A stretch of 64,000 nt of DNA from Juglans regia (Eukaryota > Streptophyta > Magnoliopsida > Fagales > Juglandaceae), in contig NC_049911.1 in the NCBI RefSeq assembly GCF_001411555.2, positions 1,922,001 through 1,986,000 on the forward strand. The letters run 5' to 3'. A model generated the notes under the pieces. The model was not told the DNA's origin and did no database searches. It saw nothing but the letters and a program-made list of their open reading frames with translations. The position numbers and the translations under genes were made by a program. Each line of letters starts with the position of its first letter. The first letter of the stretch is position 1. This document shows positions 44,120 to 55,937 of this stretch, in pieces.

Positions 44120-44600
44120 CAGATGGTCTAACTCCGAAACCATCATCATCTTAAAAACAACAACCATTCTAATATATCGAAACCATCATCATCTTGAATA
44201 AGATCCCCTGACAAATAGTTGTCTAACTTCGAAACCACCTCTGTAGATTGACGGACTAATATGGGATTCTGTGCGAGAGTCTTAATCCACGCCAATCTAC
44301 ACTTCTTTGTTGGCCCGGTGTCTGGAGAAGGCGTTGGGGTAAGTGTAGGTATAGTAGATGCAGTATCACCCTTAATTGCATTAAGCTCATCAAACAATTC
44401 AGCCAGGGTATCTCGGGCCATATCAGCAATAAGATCAGCCCATGCCTGATCGTGCGTAAGTCTCAAACCATATAACATGTCTAAAATTTTCAGACGAGAA
44501 TCAAGAATAACAGCCACATATAACAAAATATTTAGTCTACTCAAATCTCTCAAATACTTGTCATATTTGACCCTTATGATCAATGTCATCCCCTCATCCT
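44120..44600 (-). pseudogene. hAT-family transposase, C-terminal fragment
   Basis: An open frame of 147 codons (44146-44589). It starts within the conserved hAT core (KYDKYLRDLSRLN, then LYVAVILDSRLKI; the family has 'N..L.VA.VLDPR.K'), has a low-complexity Thr/Pro linker, and ends in the dimerisation region (SKLDNYLSGDLIQDDDGFDI, then LEWLL). It lacks the BED zinc finger and most of the catalytic domain, and stops before the end of the dimerisation domain. 'CGAAACCATCATCATCTT' is duplicated at the 3' edge. I cannot tell whether its ends are in the window. Confidence 0.8.
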
Positions 44601-44654
44601 TATATTGGAACCCCTATAAGCTTATTGACTTGCGTACGTACTTACAAAAGTGTG

Positions 44655-44687
<33 letters not shown>

Positions 44688-44939
44688 GGCCTGACCGATC
44701 CTAGTGTTGCGTATGATAATTACCTCTTCACTCATGATTATAAATATATAATTAACTTTAATTCAACCACCAACACTTCTAATTTTCTTCTTTTAATAAC
44801 CACTAATTATTTATTAAACAAAACAACTAACTATATATTAAAATCAAGTTTAATTTATGTTCAACAAGAAAGTAAGTGGATAAACAAGTGATCTTTACAA
44901 CAGTTCTCCATGTAATTTCTATTACATGTCAATGCCAAC

Positions 44940-45495
44940 CATCTCTCTCTCTCATTTTGCTAAGCACCATGGGTGAACAATGAAATTACACCCAGCACAT
45001 TCATAAGATAAATCTATTAAACCATCATCACCACTATTCGAGCATCCAGCAAAATTTTTCTGAACAAAAGCAAGAGGATGCTGGTGAATATCATATTTGA
45101 AAGTTTTTCCAAACTTGATATTTAGGTATTCCTGAGAATACATTTAGGATGAGCAGGATAACTGCAATCAACATGAACCAACACTATGGATCTCACTTTT
45201 CTTCACAAATATTACAATAATATTCACCAAAGTCATCTTTTGAAGTATAACAAAGTGTAAATGGATGATCATATTTCTTGCAGCTCATTGTATGCGGTTG
45301 TGTCAAACACACGAAGACCATAATGAATTCACAATCAACACAACTAAATTTGCATCTTCCATATGATCCACAAGAACTACAATTTTTGTGTTTTGATGAG
45401 CTAGCAAAAATTAGTTGGTACTCGTGACAAGGATGTGTAAGGATATCAGGGATTAAATTGCATTGGACATCAAGGTTAAAGTAGCATGTGTGATC
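44940..45495 (-). pseudogene. DC1-domain gene, 3' part
   Basis: Minus strand: repeats equivalent to numbers 8-10 of the intact protein, with HEYQLIFASSSKHKNCSSCG, HPFTLCYTSKDDF and, at the end, HQHPLAFVQKN and YECAGCNFIVHPWCLAK. Frames are broken near 45150-45200 by a lost CxxC segment and a stop. A 63-codon open piece remains (44952-45143). It ends at 45495 without the first seven repeats. Confidence 0.85.
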
Positions 45496-46234
45496 ATGTG
45501 CATGTCATGCTGATTATACATAGCATGTGCAAATTGTAAAGTGAGCCTTAAAACATAAACCTTGCTAGGCTAGTAACCAAGATTTGGACATTACTCGTGG
45601 ATATAGGGTCTCCCTTCCTGGTGCTGGCCACACTCGTGTCCACCACCATTGCAAACCAGGATTGTGGCTCACAAAGCCACCCTTGGCTGTTGCAACCTAT
45701 GGTAATCTAAGCCTTGGGTGGCACTTTGTGGTGGCCTAGATCGGGCCATGGCAATATCTGGGCTAACATAATGGCTCTCATAAAGCCACCTTCATGGTAG
45801 CCTAATTGTAGAATGCAGGCCACCAAGTAGTTTGCAAGGGCAAACAGTTGGTGGCTCGATTCTTAGCCACCAATGGGTGATTGGTAGTGGAGGGAGACGT
45901 CCTGCCGGCCTCCCCAACTTGGGTTTTCATTTTTTTTTTTTTTCATATTTGTAATATCATTAAAATGTTAACATAAAAATCACTTTTCAATTGAATGATA
46001 TCATGTAATAAATTAACGAGAGTAAATAAAGCATTGAAAGATATACGTGCTTGTGAGTTGTTGGAGACTTCTGTTTATCTTGTAATAACAACTCACAAAG
46101 CACATCTTTTCAATGGATTAACGTCTTCAGGCTTGATTGAAGGCAATTAAGCACATCTTTTTAACATTTCAATATAGAAGAAGAAGAATGTACAGATCAG
46201 AAAACAATCTACGAATGAAATAATTAATACTCAC
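45496..46234. other. Non-coding part of block copy 2
   Basis: Includes 'GTGGTGGCCTAGATCGGG' and repeated 'GCCACC' words, a TTTT tract at about 45927, and DNA matching 3399-3805. No gene; probably DC1 intronic or spacer sequence. Confidence 0.5.
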
Positions 46235-46360
46235 CTCGATCAATTAAGATGAAAAATAATTATGATGATATTTGGCTTCCAAGCAGATCGATCTGCTTCT
46301 GATCAAAAAGGCCGTAAGATGCGCTCAAAACTTAATATGAAGCTTAGAGCATTGGCATTG
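46235..46360 (-). other. Orphan DC1 leader exon, second copy
   Basis: A donor, TCGAG|GTGAGTATTA (intron from 46234), and the upstream 'GCTTCCAAGC' and 'AAAAGGCCGTAAGATGCGC' match 28923-29060. Confidence 0.5.
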
Positions 46361-46427
46361 GATTGGCTATTTCATTCTTCAAAATTTGAAGAATATGTAA
46401 CTTTTTCACTTTTAGCTAACTATTCAA

Positions 46428-46527
46428 NNNNNNNNNNNNNNNNNNNNNNNNNNNNNNNNNNNNNNNNNNNNNNNNNNNNNNNNNNNNNNNNNNNNNNNNN
46501 NNNNNNNNNNNNNNNNNNNNNNNNNNN
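46428..46527. other. Assembly gap, 100 N
   Basis: Exactly 100 Ns, the conventional unknown-size gap. It separates DC1-flank DNA from the 3' end of a Copia element, so the missing LTR probably lies here. Confidence 0.99.
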
Positions 46528-46639
46528 CTCTATATGTTTGGTTCGAGCATGTAAAATGGGATTGAGTGTCATATACAAAGCACTAAGGTTATCACAGTGT
46601 AGTGAAGGGAAGAAAATTTGTAAAGAAAATGTGTAAGTC

Positions 46640-49600
46640 TCATAGAAGATTGGAAAGCCAAGATAATTCTATTGCAGTGGAGGCCATTGATCGATACTCT
46701 GCTTCAGTACTCGACCTCGCAACTGTTTTCTGTTTCTTGGCACTCCAAGATATGCAATTCCCTCCAAGAAAAGTGCAGAATCATGAAGTTGATCTCCTCG
46801 TGAATGGGCAGCCTGGCCAGTCTGCATTAGAAAATCCATAGAGATCAAGTAGGCTGTTTGCATGTATATAAATTCCAAAGTTAACTGTGCCGTTTAGATA
46901 TCTCAGTATACGTTTGACAAGCTTGAAATGAGCTATTGTAGGTGATTGCATGAATTGACAAGCAAAGTTGACACAATAAGACAGGTCTAGTCTTGTAAAG
47001 GAAAGGTACTGCAATCCTCCTACAATGTTTCGATACTTTGTGGGATCATGAAATGGTTCAGTACATGAGTCAAGCTATCGTCCTTTGGAAGGCATTGGAG
47101 TTGCAATTGGCTTTCAATCAATTATATCAAATTTTGTTAAAAGTTCCAGAGCATATCGATGCTGACTGAGAAACATATCTGATCTGAGACTATGCACTTC
47201 AATGCCAAGAAAATGGTGAAGTTGGCCAAGTTCTTTAATTGAGAACTGTTGACTGAGCTGTTGAATGAGCCAGTCAATTTGAGCTGAGTCTTCACCTATT
47301 ACAACCATATCATCAACATAGAGTAATAGGATGAGTACACCCTTATTTGAATGACAAATAAATAAGCTTGGGTCAACTTTACTTGAATAGAAACCAAGTT
47401 GAATGAGAAAATCACTTAGTCTATCAAACCAAGCTCTCGGTGCTTGTTTAAGCCCATACAAAGCTCTATTTAACTTGCACACATATGTAGGATGATCTTA
47501 GTTGACATAACCAGGAGGTTGCTGCATATAAACAGGAGTATCCAACTTTCCATGAAGGAAAGCATTTTTAACATCAAGTTGTCTTAGTGGCCAACTTTTG
47601 ACAACAGCTATTATAAGAACTGTTCTAATAGTGGCTGCTCGAATAACAGGAGAAAATGTCTCAGAAAAATCGACCCCATCAATTTGAGTGAAGCCTTTTG
47701 CCACAATCCGAGCTTTAAGCCTTTCCAAAGAACCATCAGCTTTCAATTTTGCTTTATAGACCCATTTGCAACCTACCACATTCATGTCTAGATCTCTTGG
47801 TTCAAGAGTCCAAGTATTTATGTCAGCAAGAGCAGTAAGCTCTTCTTGCATAGTTGTGTCCATCCATGATGCTTTTTGGTTGAGATAATTGACTTTGGAA
47901 TGTCAGGTATTGGTGAAAGTGCATGTAGGTTTGCATATTTGGGATTTGGTTTTCTGATTCCAGCTTTAGACCTTGTAACCATAGTATGTGGTGCTGGTGG
48001 AATTATAGTACCTAATGATGATTCTGGTGTAGAAATTTCCTGAATACCAGGATCATGGATGGGCTGCTGTCGGCATTGATTGGCTCATTGGTAGGAGCAA
48101 GCAGTAGGATTTGAGGTACGGGAGGAGGAGCAAATGCTAAAGATGGGATTGTTGAAGTTGTTTCAAATGATGAGAATTCTCCCTCAGTAGATATGGAGCC
48201 ATACTACAGATCTGGTTTGCAAAAAGGAAGCAAATATTCATAAAAAATCACATGTCTCGAGATATATATTTTACTTGTTGGTGGGTAAAGACACTTGTAG
48301 CCTTTGTGCTTAGTGCTATATCCAATGAAAATACAGGCTAGAGACTTTGGATCCAGTTTGTTCTGTCTATAAGCACCAAGATATGGGAAGCATCTTGAAC
48401 CAAGAACTCGAAGCACACTGTAATCAGGATGTTGTTTGTGCAATTGATAATAGGGAGAATCCATCTGCAGACTTTGAGCTAGCAACCTATTGAGTAAAAA
48501 GACTGCTGTCAAGAAGCAATCAAGCCAAAAATTTTCAGGAAAGTTGGCATGAAACATCATGGAGAGGCCCAACTCAGTGATGCTGCGATGTTTTCTCTCA
48601 GCTTTCCCATTATGTTCTGGGGTTTTGGGACATGACGATTGGTGATGAATGCCATGTTTTGTTAAGTAATTTGTCAAAATATTACTTGAGAATTCTCCAC
48701 CTTCATCTGTTTGAAGTACACAGATTTTCATATCGTACTGGCATGTAACGTATTGATGAAATTGAAGAAAGCAATCAAATCAATCTGATTTCTGTTTGAG
48801 AGGAAACAACCAAGTAAAGCTAGTGTATTCATCAACAAACACTACATAGAATCGAAACTTTTCTCTTGACAGAGTAGGAGCAGGCCCCCAAAGATCAAGT
48901 CCACCTTATAGAAAGGAACATTAATGCTGCTATCTCTAGGTAGAAAAGGTAATTTAGTGGCTTTACCCATTTGGCAGCTAGTACAAATTTCATTTTCTTT
49001 GGACTTGGAATAAAAAACAATGAAATTTTGCTGACAAAGATAATCTAAAACCTTTGCATTAGGATGTCCTAAACGCAAGTGCCAACATTGTTTATTTGTT
49101 TTTCGAGATCTATTTGAGAAATATGCAGCAGTAGCAAGTTCTGAATGGTCTTCATCAAAAATATATAGGTCATTCTTCTTCTTCCCCATTGCTATTACTC
49201 TCCTTGTGATCTTGTCCTTAACCATAAAACCAGAACCAACAAACTCAATTGTGAGAGGTAAATCATCAGTTAATATGGTGATTAATAATAAGTCTTTTTT
49301 GAGTTCTGGAGCCACAAGAACATCATTGAGGTTGATTTTGGATGAACTAGTTCCAACTGTGGCTTGACCTATATGTGTAATAGGTAATACTTCTCCACTT
49401 CCAACCATAACACCCTCAGAACCAGAATAATTTTTAATGGAATGAAGATTAACTGCATCATTTGTCATATGATCAGTGGCACCGGTGTCGGGATGCTAGG
49501 TTGGTTCTTGCCATGTTGTTTCTTGTGATTCATCCATCTTGAGAGCTGCAAAACCTTGAGGAAGACTATAAACTGTAAAAGAATGATTAAAACGATTTTT

Positions 49601-50357
49601 TCATTTTATAGCTGTATGGTTCCTCTTGTTGCAAATTTGACAGATAACTGTATCATCCTTGTGTGCAGTCTGATTTTGATGTTGAGGGTAGTTGGAACTT
49701 GATCCTCGAGATTGATTGTTGGAAGACTTGGAAGCAAAATTTTGGCCTTGATATCCTCTCTGCTGTCCTTGATTGCCTTGATGAAAGCCACGGCCCTTGG
49801 AGTTGAATGAATTTGAAATCCCTTGACTCCGTTTGTTTTTGTTGCCTTTTTGTCCATAGAAAACCATTGAAGCAGATAAAGATATGTCCAACTTGTAACG
49901 CTCTGTGTAGCTTTCTAGAAGTGTCACAACTTCAAGATAGGATGGAACTGGAGGTCGAAGCATTGTTGCTGTGAACACCTCATAGTCCTTTCCGAGACTA
50001 ATGAGAAGCCACCATGATTTTTTATGATCAGAAACTGGTTTTTCGATGGCAGCAAGTTCATCACAAATTGTTTTGAAGCGCCGCAGATAAACACTCAAGG
50101 TATCTGTTCCTCGAGTGATGGAGGTAAGTCTTTGCTTAATAGCAAAACTCTGATCTGAAGAAACACATGCAAAGGCATGTACCAAAGCATGCTAGACCTC
50201 GGCAACAATTGTTAGACCAACTACAAGTCCAAGAACTTCTTCAGAAAGGGTAACTGTAAGCCATCCCTTCCCTTCGTAAGACGATCTGTCTTGCGCCATT
50301 TCACAAATGCTGGATTTTGCTGTTCTGAATTACCATTGACAATCAGTTGTGATGGTA
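46640..50357 (-). mobile_element. Ty1/Copia element 1, LTRs not visible
   Basis: The minus-strand order gag, protease, integrase, reverse transcriptase, RNase H is that of Copia. The 3' end runs to about 46640 and the 5' end to the gap at 50358. Both ends abut gaps, where the LTRs would be expected. Confidence 0.85.
46660..50355 (-). pseudogene. Copia 1 gag-pol, broken
   Basis: Domains along the minus strand: Gag (50340-49600), with CQICNKRNHTAIK whose last Cys is a TGA; protease, DTGATDHMTND near 49480, after a TAG where a Trp codon is usual (about 49497); GAG-pre-integrase (WHLRLGHPNAKV, 49100) and HHCC finger; integrase catalytic part (48204-48731, QTDEGGEF to NGKAERKH); RT (47498-47863 and 47114-47482, ALYGLKQAPRAW and LLYVDDMVVIG, so YVDD is intact); and RNase H to about 46660 (SSTEAEYRS). 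Frame is lost around 50270, 48750-48850, 47880-48200 and 47020-47110. It is not functional as it stands. Confidence 0.9.
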
Positions 50358-50457
50358 NNNNNNNNNNNNNNNNNNNNNNNNNNNNNNNNNNNNNNNNNNN
50401 NNNNNNNNNNNNNNNNNNNNNNNNNNNNNNNNNNNNNNNNNNNNNNNNNNNNNNNNN
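50358..50457. other. Assembly gap, 100 N, between two Copia elements
   Basis: The gap lies exactly between the end of the Copia 2 RNase H region and the start of the Copia 1 gag. Two LTRs would be expected here and are probably what the assembler could not resolve. Confidence 0.99.
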
Positions 50458-53400
50458 ACCACATCTTTTCGAGTCATGCTTCTTTTCTTCTTGTTGTGCA
50501 GAGTCCATAGCCTCAATACCCGCCCGCGAGTCAAGCGGCACAACTCCGATGTTGAGGCTTGACCGTAGATTTTGAAATCTGGCTGTAGAGAGTGGTTTAG
50601 TGAAAATTTCTGCGATTTGATCCTTGGTTGAGATAAAAGACACCTGTAGTGTTTTGGCAGCAACCTTTTCCCTTACAAAATGATAGTCTAATTCCACATG
50701 CTCGGTTCTCGAGTGTAACACAGGATTGGCGAATAAATAAGTGGCATCTAAGTTATTGCAGCAGAGGAGAGGAGGATTTTTGAGAAAGATTCCAAGTTCC
50801 TTAAGTAAGGATTGTAGCCAGAGGATCTCACAAGTGGTGTTAGCTACACATTTGTACTCGGCCTCAGTGGAGGACCGAGCTATTGTTGGCTGCTTTTTCG
50901 ATCCCCAAGAGACAAGATGAGTCTCAAAGTACACACAAAATCCACCAGTGGATCGGCGGTCATCAGGGCATCCAGCCCAATCAGCATCACAGAAGGCAGA
51001 TATGGTGGGAGTGGAGGAAGACTGGAAGTATAGACCATGGGACTTAGTGTGATTAAGATAACGCAAAATGTGTTTGACAGCCTGCTAGTGGGGCTGGCGT
51101 GGACAATGCATATATTGACATACACGATTGACAGCAAATGAGATGTCAGGATGTGTAAATGCCAAATATTGGAGGCTGCCTACGACACTTCTGTACAAGG
51201 ATGGATCCTCAAATGTGTTGCCATCCAAGGCAGTAAGTTTGACAGTTGAGGACATCGGTGTACACACTGATTTCGAGTTGTGCATATTTGTTTTAACAAG
51301 AAGATCATGGATGTATTTGGTCTGAGACAGAGTGAGACCAGATGAGACACGATTGACTTCTATACCCAGAAAATAATGTAAGTCACCGAGGTATTTGACT
51401 GGAAAATGTGAACTCAGAAATGAGTACATTATTTGAACCAGTCACGATTATGTCATCGACATAGATTAGAATATACAAGCAATCAATAGAATTTTTGAAA
51501 ATAAACAAGGATGAGTCAGACCGAGATGCTTGAAAACCAAAGGAAATCAATTTATCACTTAACTTGGCAAACCACGCCCTAGGGGCTTGCTGTAAACCAT
51601 AAAGGGATTTTCGAAGCTTACAGACATGATGTGGGTGATCTGGATGGACGAACCCAGGCGGTTGTTGCATGAACACCGTTTCTTCGAGGTCTCCGTGGAG
51701 AAACGCATTTTGTACGTCCAGTTGATGAATGGTCCAGTGAGCTGTAACAGCAAGTAGGAGTAGGAGGCGGATGGTAACGGGTTTGACAACGGTACTGAAG
51801 GTTTCAGAGTAGTTTAGACCAGGTTGTTGATGGAATCCCTTGGCCACGAGACGAGCCTTGCGACGTTCAAGGAAGCCATCAGCTCGACGTTTTGTTTTGA
51901 GGATCCATTTTGAGCCAAGAATGTTGTAGTGAGGAGAGAAGGGGACGAGTTCCCAGGTTTGGTTTTGCAGTAGGGCCTGAAATTCCAGATGCATGGCAGA
52001 TCGCCAGTCAGGGTATTTTGAGGCTTCGGTAAATGAGGTGGGTTCCTCGGGAATGGAAGGTGACAGATTGGTCGGTAGAGAAGTAGTGAGAGAGACCGTG
52101 GGTTTTGGTGGCCATGGAATGATTCCGTTGGAGTGTGTACGAGGACATTAGATGTTTGATTTGGACCGTATGACCATGGGGTGAGTCGGTTGAGAATAAG
52201 AGATGGGAGGCTGAGACGAACTCGTTGACAGTTTTGAAGATGAGGTGGGTTCTGGAGGTTGAATGGGAAGAGAAGGGGCTGGTTCTGGTGATGATGCCCT
52301 AGAAGATGCAGGGGATGAAGGAGAGTGTGGGATCGATGGGTCTGTGAGCTGCGGTAATGGGCTTATGGGTTCAGAGATGGATGCCAAAGGTGTGATGGGT
52401 TGGTGGGCCAAGGAAATTGGAGGCCCATGGATCGGATGACTAGCAGGTGGTTTGGCAAAGGGAAATTGTTCCTCAAAGAATTTAACATCTCTGGAGACAT
52501 ATATGCGGCCCGTTTCCAAGTGAAGACAAATGTAGCCTTTGTGATCTAGGCTGTAGCCTAAAAATACACAGGGCTTTGAACGATAGTCAATTTTATGCTT
52601 GTTGTACGGTCGCAAATTTGGCCAGCATAGAGAGCCAAAAACACGAAAAAATGAGTAATCAGGAATGTGACCCATTAATAATTCAAAAGGCGATTGATTG
52701 GCAAGAATGGGTGTAGGCATGCGATTGATGAGAAATGAGGCAGTGAGAAATGCTTTGGCCCAATATTTTTGAGGCATTGACGCATGAGATAACAAGGTAA
52801 GACCTGTCTCAACAATATGTCAATGACGGCGTTCAACCGTGCCGTTTTGTTGATGAGAGTAGGGACAAGTGACTCTATGCGTAATTCCTAATTGTTGAAA
52901 GAGAGGTTTGAGAGGACGAAACTCGCCACCCCAATCGGTTTGAATGGAAGCAATGGTAGTGGAAAAGAAATTTTTAACATATTGGACAAATGCAAGAACA
53001 ATTTGAGGCACATTGGATTTAGATTGTAAGGTAAACAACCATATATATTTGGTATGATCATCAACTATGGAAAGGTAATATTGACAACCATTGGAAGATA
53101 AAACAGGGGCAAGACCCCATACATCAAGAAAAAGTAAATTAAAAGGATGCGGAGACTGGGATGTAGACGAAGGATGGGGAAGTGCATGTGCTTTGGCCTG
53201 AACACATGCGGAGCAATTTGGAAGACCATTATTGACACTTGGTAAATGAAACTTGGAGATGGTTAAGGCAGTGATCCGTGAGGAGGGGTGTCCTAGACGA
53301 AGATGCCATAGGTGAGCTGCGTTGCGGGAGGTGATGAAGGCTTGAGGCGATGATGCAGATGCAGTTGATTTTGATGTTGATGCAGATGATGAGGGCAATA

Positions 53401-54529
53401 CGTACAAATTGTTCTCAACAGGACCCCGAAGTAGCACTGCCTGGGTACGTGAATCCTTCACAACAAAAAAATCAGAATGAAACTCAAAGTAAGTATGATT
53501 GTTTGGCAAAATTGCCAGACAGAGAGTAAATTTTTGCATAAAGTAGGAACATGAAGAAGTTGAGTTAAGAGATAGTTGCCAGTAGAGGAGCTGAGTTGAG
53601 CAGAGCCAATATTGTGAATGGGTAAGGAGGAACCATCGCCGATACTGATCTGGTCAGAGCCCTGGTAAGGAGACGATCCAAGGTTCAGATTGGTGTATTC
53701 GGGAGTGAAGTGGTGCATGGCCGCTGTGTCAGGGAACCACGAGTTTATTGCTGTGGATGGGGGAAACTCTGTGAGATTCGCAACCAAGGAAGAAGGAGCT
53801 GAGGCCTGGTACGAATAGTCAAACCGATGATAGCAATTAATCACAAGGTGACCCGGTTTGTTACACAGCTGACAGGTAGGACGAGTAGAGAAGTATTGAT
53901 TGGGTGAAGATGGGTTACGAGGGCCAGAGTAACCCCCACGATGGAAGCCTCGACCATGACGTCCCCTTCGATTAGAGGAGAAGCGGCCACGAGAAGAGAC
54001 ATTGGATGAATCCGAAGGTCGAAAGCCAGTAGAATTTGCGGATAGTGGAGATCTGGAGAGAAGCGATTGTGTTTGATGAGAGAGACGGGATTCATGATTT
54101 AGAAGGTAGCTGTAGATTTGAGGAATGGAAATGGAATCAGGTCTAGTAGTAAGAGAGGTGACTAAAGCTTCATAGTTGGAACCTAGACCTGCAAGAAGAT
54201 AAATGACAAATTCAGAGTCGGGGAGGGGATATCCTGCAGCTCTAAGGGAAGAGGCAAGATTTTTGACCTTGTTAAAATACTCAGGCATGGAGTTAGAGCC
54301 TTTCTTTAATGTGGCCAATTGGTATTTCTTATGCATGATATGAGCAGAAGATTGGGAAGAAAACAGATTTTGAAGAGTGGACCATATATCACGAGAAGTA
54401 GAGCAGTCAAGAACTTGAGGAAGAAGAGACACAGAGATAGAGGAAGTGAGAGCCGAGATGACGAGTTGATCTTGAATGAGCCATTGGGTGTGAGCCGGAT
54501 TGGGTTTGTTATCAATCTCGCATGGGGGA
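50458..54529 (-). mobile_element. Ty1/Copia element 2, nearly complete internal region
   Basis: A full Copia internal region on the minus strand. The 5' edge is an abrupt junction with LINE sequence at about 54529, where gag N-terminal codons (CEIDNKPNPAHTQWLIQDQL) meet 'GTTATTAACGCC'. No LTR or primer site is seen there, so the 5' end is truncated. The 3' end enters the gap. Confidence 0.85.
50540..54528 (-). pseudogene. Copia 2 gag-pol, few lesions
   Basis: Gag (54528-53860) with CCHC knuckle CQLCNKPGHLVINC; protease with FPDTAAMHHF, where DTAA replaces the usual DTGA or DSGA; GAG-pre-integrase (WHLRLGHPSSRI); HHCC and integrase core (DVWG, QTDWGGEF, NGTVERRH); RT (51383-51994, NILGSKWI, LYGLQQAPRAW, YVDDIIVTG); RNase H (CDADWAGCPDDRRSTGGFC, SSTEAEYKC). 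Lesions: frameshifts near 53500 and 51420, a TGA at 52820-52822 where Arg is expected, a stop near 52148, and a TAG at 51085-51087 where Trp is expected. With so few changes it was probably active fairly recently. Confidence 0.9.
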
Positions 54530-55837
54530 AGTTATTAACGCCCTCTATTTTAGATGATGAGATTTTATTTCTTTGTAGGGTTCCAGGGATGGAGGAAGTT
54601 AAGAAGGCTCTCTGGTCGATTCCTCAAGATAGTAGCCTAAGGCTTGATGGGTTCACGGCAAGTTTTGTTCAGCATGCTTGGGATATTATTAAAGAAGACC
54701 TGTTGAACATGGCTATTGAATTTTTTGGAGCGTCATTATCTACTTTCTTTGGTGCTACAAATATTGTGTTGATTCTGAAAGTTGATGCCCAGATAGTTTT
54801 GCTAAATTTCGGCCCATAAGTTTGTGCTCAATGGTGTATAAGGTATTGATAAAAATCATGGTTAATAGGCTAGCGCCATTGATGGGCAAATTAATTTCTG
54901 CAGAACAATCGTCATTCCTTACAGGGCGTAGTATTTTCGATAATATTGTCATTGCTCAGAAGTTGGTTCATGGTATAAACCAGCGAGCTCGGGAAGGAAA
55001 TATCATGATTAAGATTGACATAGTGAAAGCTTATGGTCAGGTTAGTTGGAAGTCATGAGGCGTTTGGGTTTTTTGGCAAAATGGAGGGATCTTATTTTTA
55101 GTTGTATTGCGTGTCCTATGTGTTCTATTATGCTGAATGGGAGGATTAAAGGATTCTTTAAGCCTTCTCGAGGACTTCCGACAGGGGATCCCTTTCGCCG
55201 TATCTCTTTATTTTATATGAAGAATTGCTTTCTCGAATGATTCGAGCAGAGTTCAACACAGGGATTAAGCCTTTCAGTCATGGGGGGCAATGATTAGTCA
55301 CTTTGTTTTTGCGAATGGTGGGAAGAGTTCAGTTCGACAGATCATGGAAATGTTGCAAGCTTATGAAGCTATCTTTGGCCAGCTTGTTAGTCCTACCAAA
55401 TCCTCTATATTTCTCAAAAAATCTCTTAGTCAAAATGGAGGTGCTTCGGCTGACAGGGTTTGTGGAGGGGAAATGACCTTGTAATTATCTTGGAGTTCCC
55501 TTGCATGTGGGGCGTCTTATTGTCCGTTTATTTGAGCCGTTACTCCTCAAGGTGTAGAAAAAACTTGCGGGCTGGAAGAGTAAGCTCTTGTCCTTTGGAG
55601 GAAAAATTACGCTTATAAAACATGTTCCAAGTAGCATGCCCATTCATATATTATCTGTACTAAATCCTCCTAAGGGTGTTTATAAGGCTTTAATTTTCAT
55701 TTTCTCCAATTTTCTTTGGGGTTTTGGGGAGGAGGTTAAGAAAAGAAAATGGGTTGCTTGGAGTCGAATTTGTTTGTCGGTGGAAGAGGGTGGTCTGGGT
55801 ATCCGAGATCTCTTAGAGGTACAATCTTCTTTATTTA
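54530..55837 (+). mobile_element. LINE (L1-type) fragment
   Basis: Plus-strand LINE reverse transcriptase beginning at the Copia 2 junction and running into the gap at 55838. RT parts: MEEVKKALWSIPQDSS...DGFTASF (54590-54680), LCSMVYKVLIKIMVNRLAPL and SFLTGRSIFDNIVIAQ (54822-55058), FFKPSRGLPTGDP (55150), then FANGG (55310) and CNYLGVPL (about 55480). It is shifted in frame several times. Confidence 0.85.
54590..55837 (+). pseudogene. LINE RT lacking its catalytic motif
   Basis: The A-motif region reads KIDIVKAYGQVSW instead of ...KAYDRVDW, so its second acidic position is changed. The YADD block expected between SHLL and IFANGG is missing: the sequence reads MISHFVFANGG at about 55290-55320, a deletion of about five codons. 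Together with frameshifts near 54795, 55055 and 55235, this RT is dead. The open frame at 54319-54819 joins antisense Copia codons to the LINE and is not a gene. Confidence 0.8.
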
Positions 55838-55937
55838 NNNNNNNNNNNNNNNNNNNNNNNNNNNNNNNNNNNNNNNNNNNNNNNNNNNNNNNNNNNNNNN
55901 NNNNNNNNNNNNNNNNNNNNNNNNNNNNNNNNNNNNN
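55838..55937. other. Assembly gap, 100 N
   Basis: Exactly 100 Ns between the LINE and an LTR-like repeat. Confidence 0.99.

Larger units (their letters stand above)
44640..46370 (-). repeat. DC1-flank duplication block, copy 2 (partner 1640-3810)
   Basis: From the (TA)n tract at about 44647 and 'GGCCTGACCGATCC' at 44686 the block follows copy 1 to about 46165. It then adds 'AACATTTCAATATAGAAGA' and a DC1 leader that match copy C at 28840-29060. It ends just before the gap at 46428. Copy 2 has the DNA that copy 1 lost. Confidence 0.85.

Noticed and set aside
46262..46636. Open frame across the gap at 46428
   Set aside because: It only appears open because of Ns; the two sides are a DC1 leader region and antisense of a Copia end.
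50221..51066. A 281-codon open frame running across the N gap
   Set aside because: It joins Copia 2 RNase H to Copia 1 gag through unknown bases; the continuity is an artefact of 100 Ns.
54319..54819. 166-codon plus-strand frame
   Set aside because: The first part is the antisense of Copia gag and the rest is LINE RT; it is a chance fusion at the junction, not a gene.
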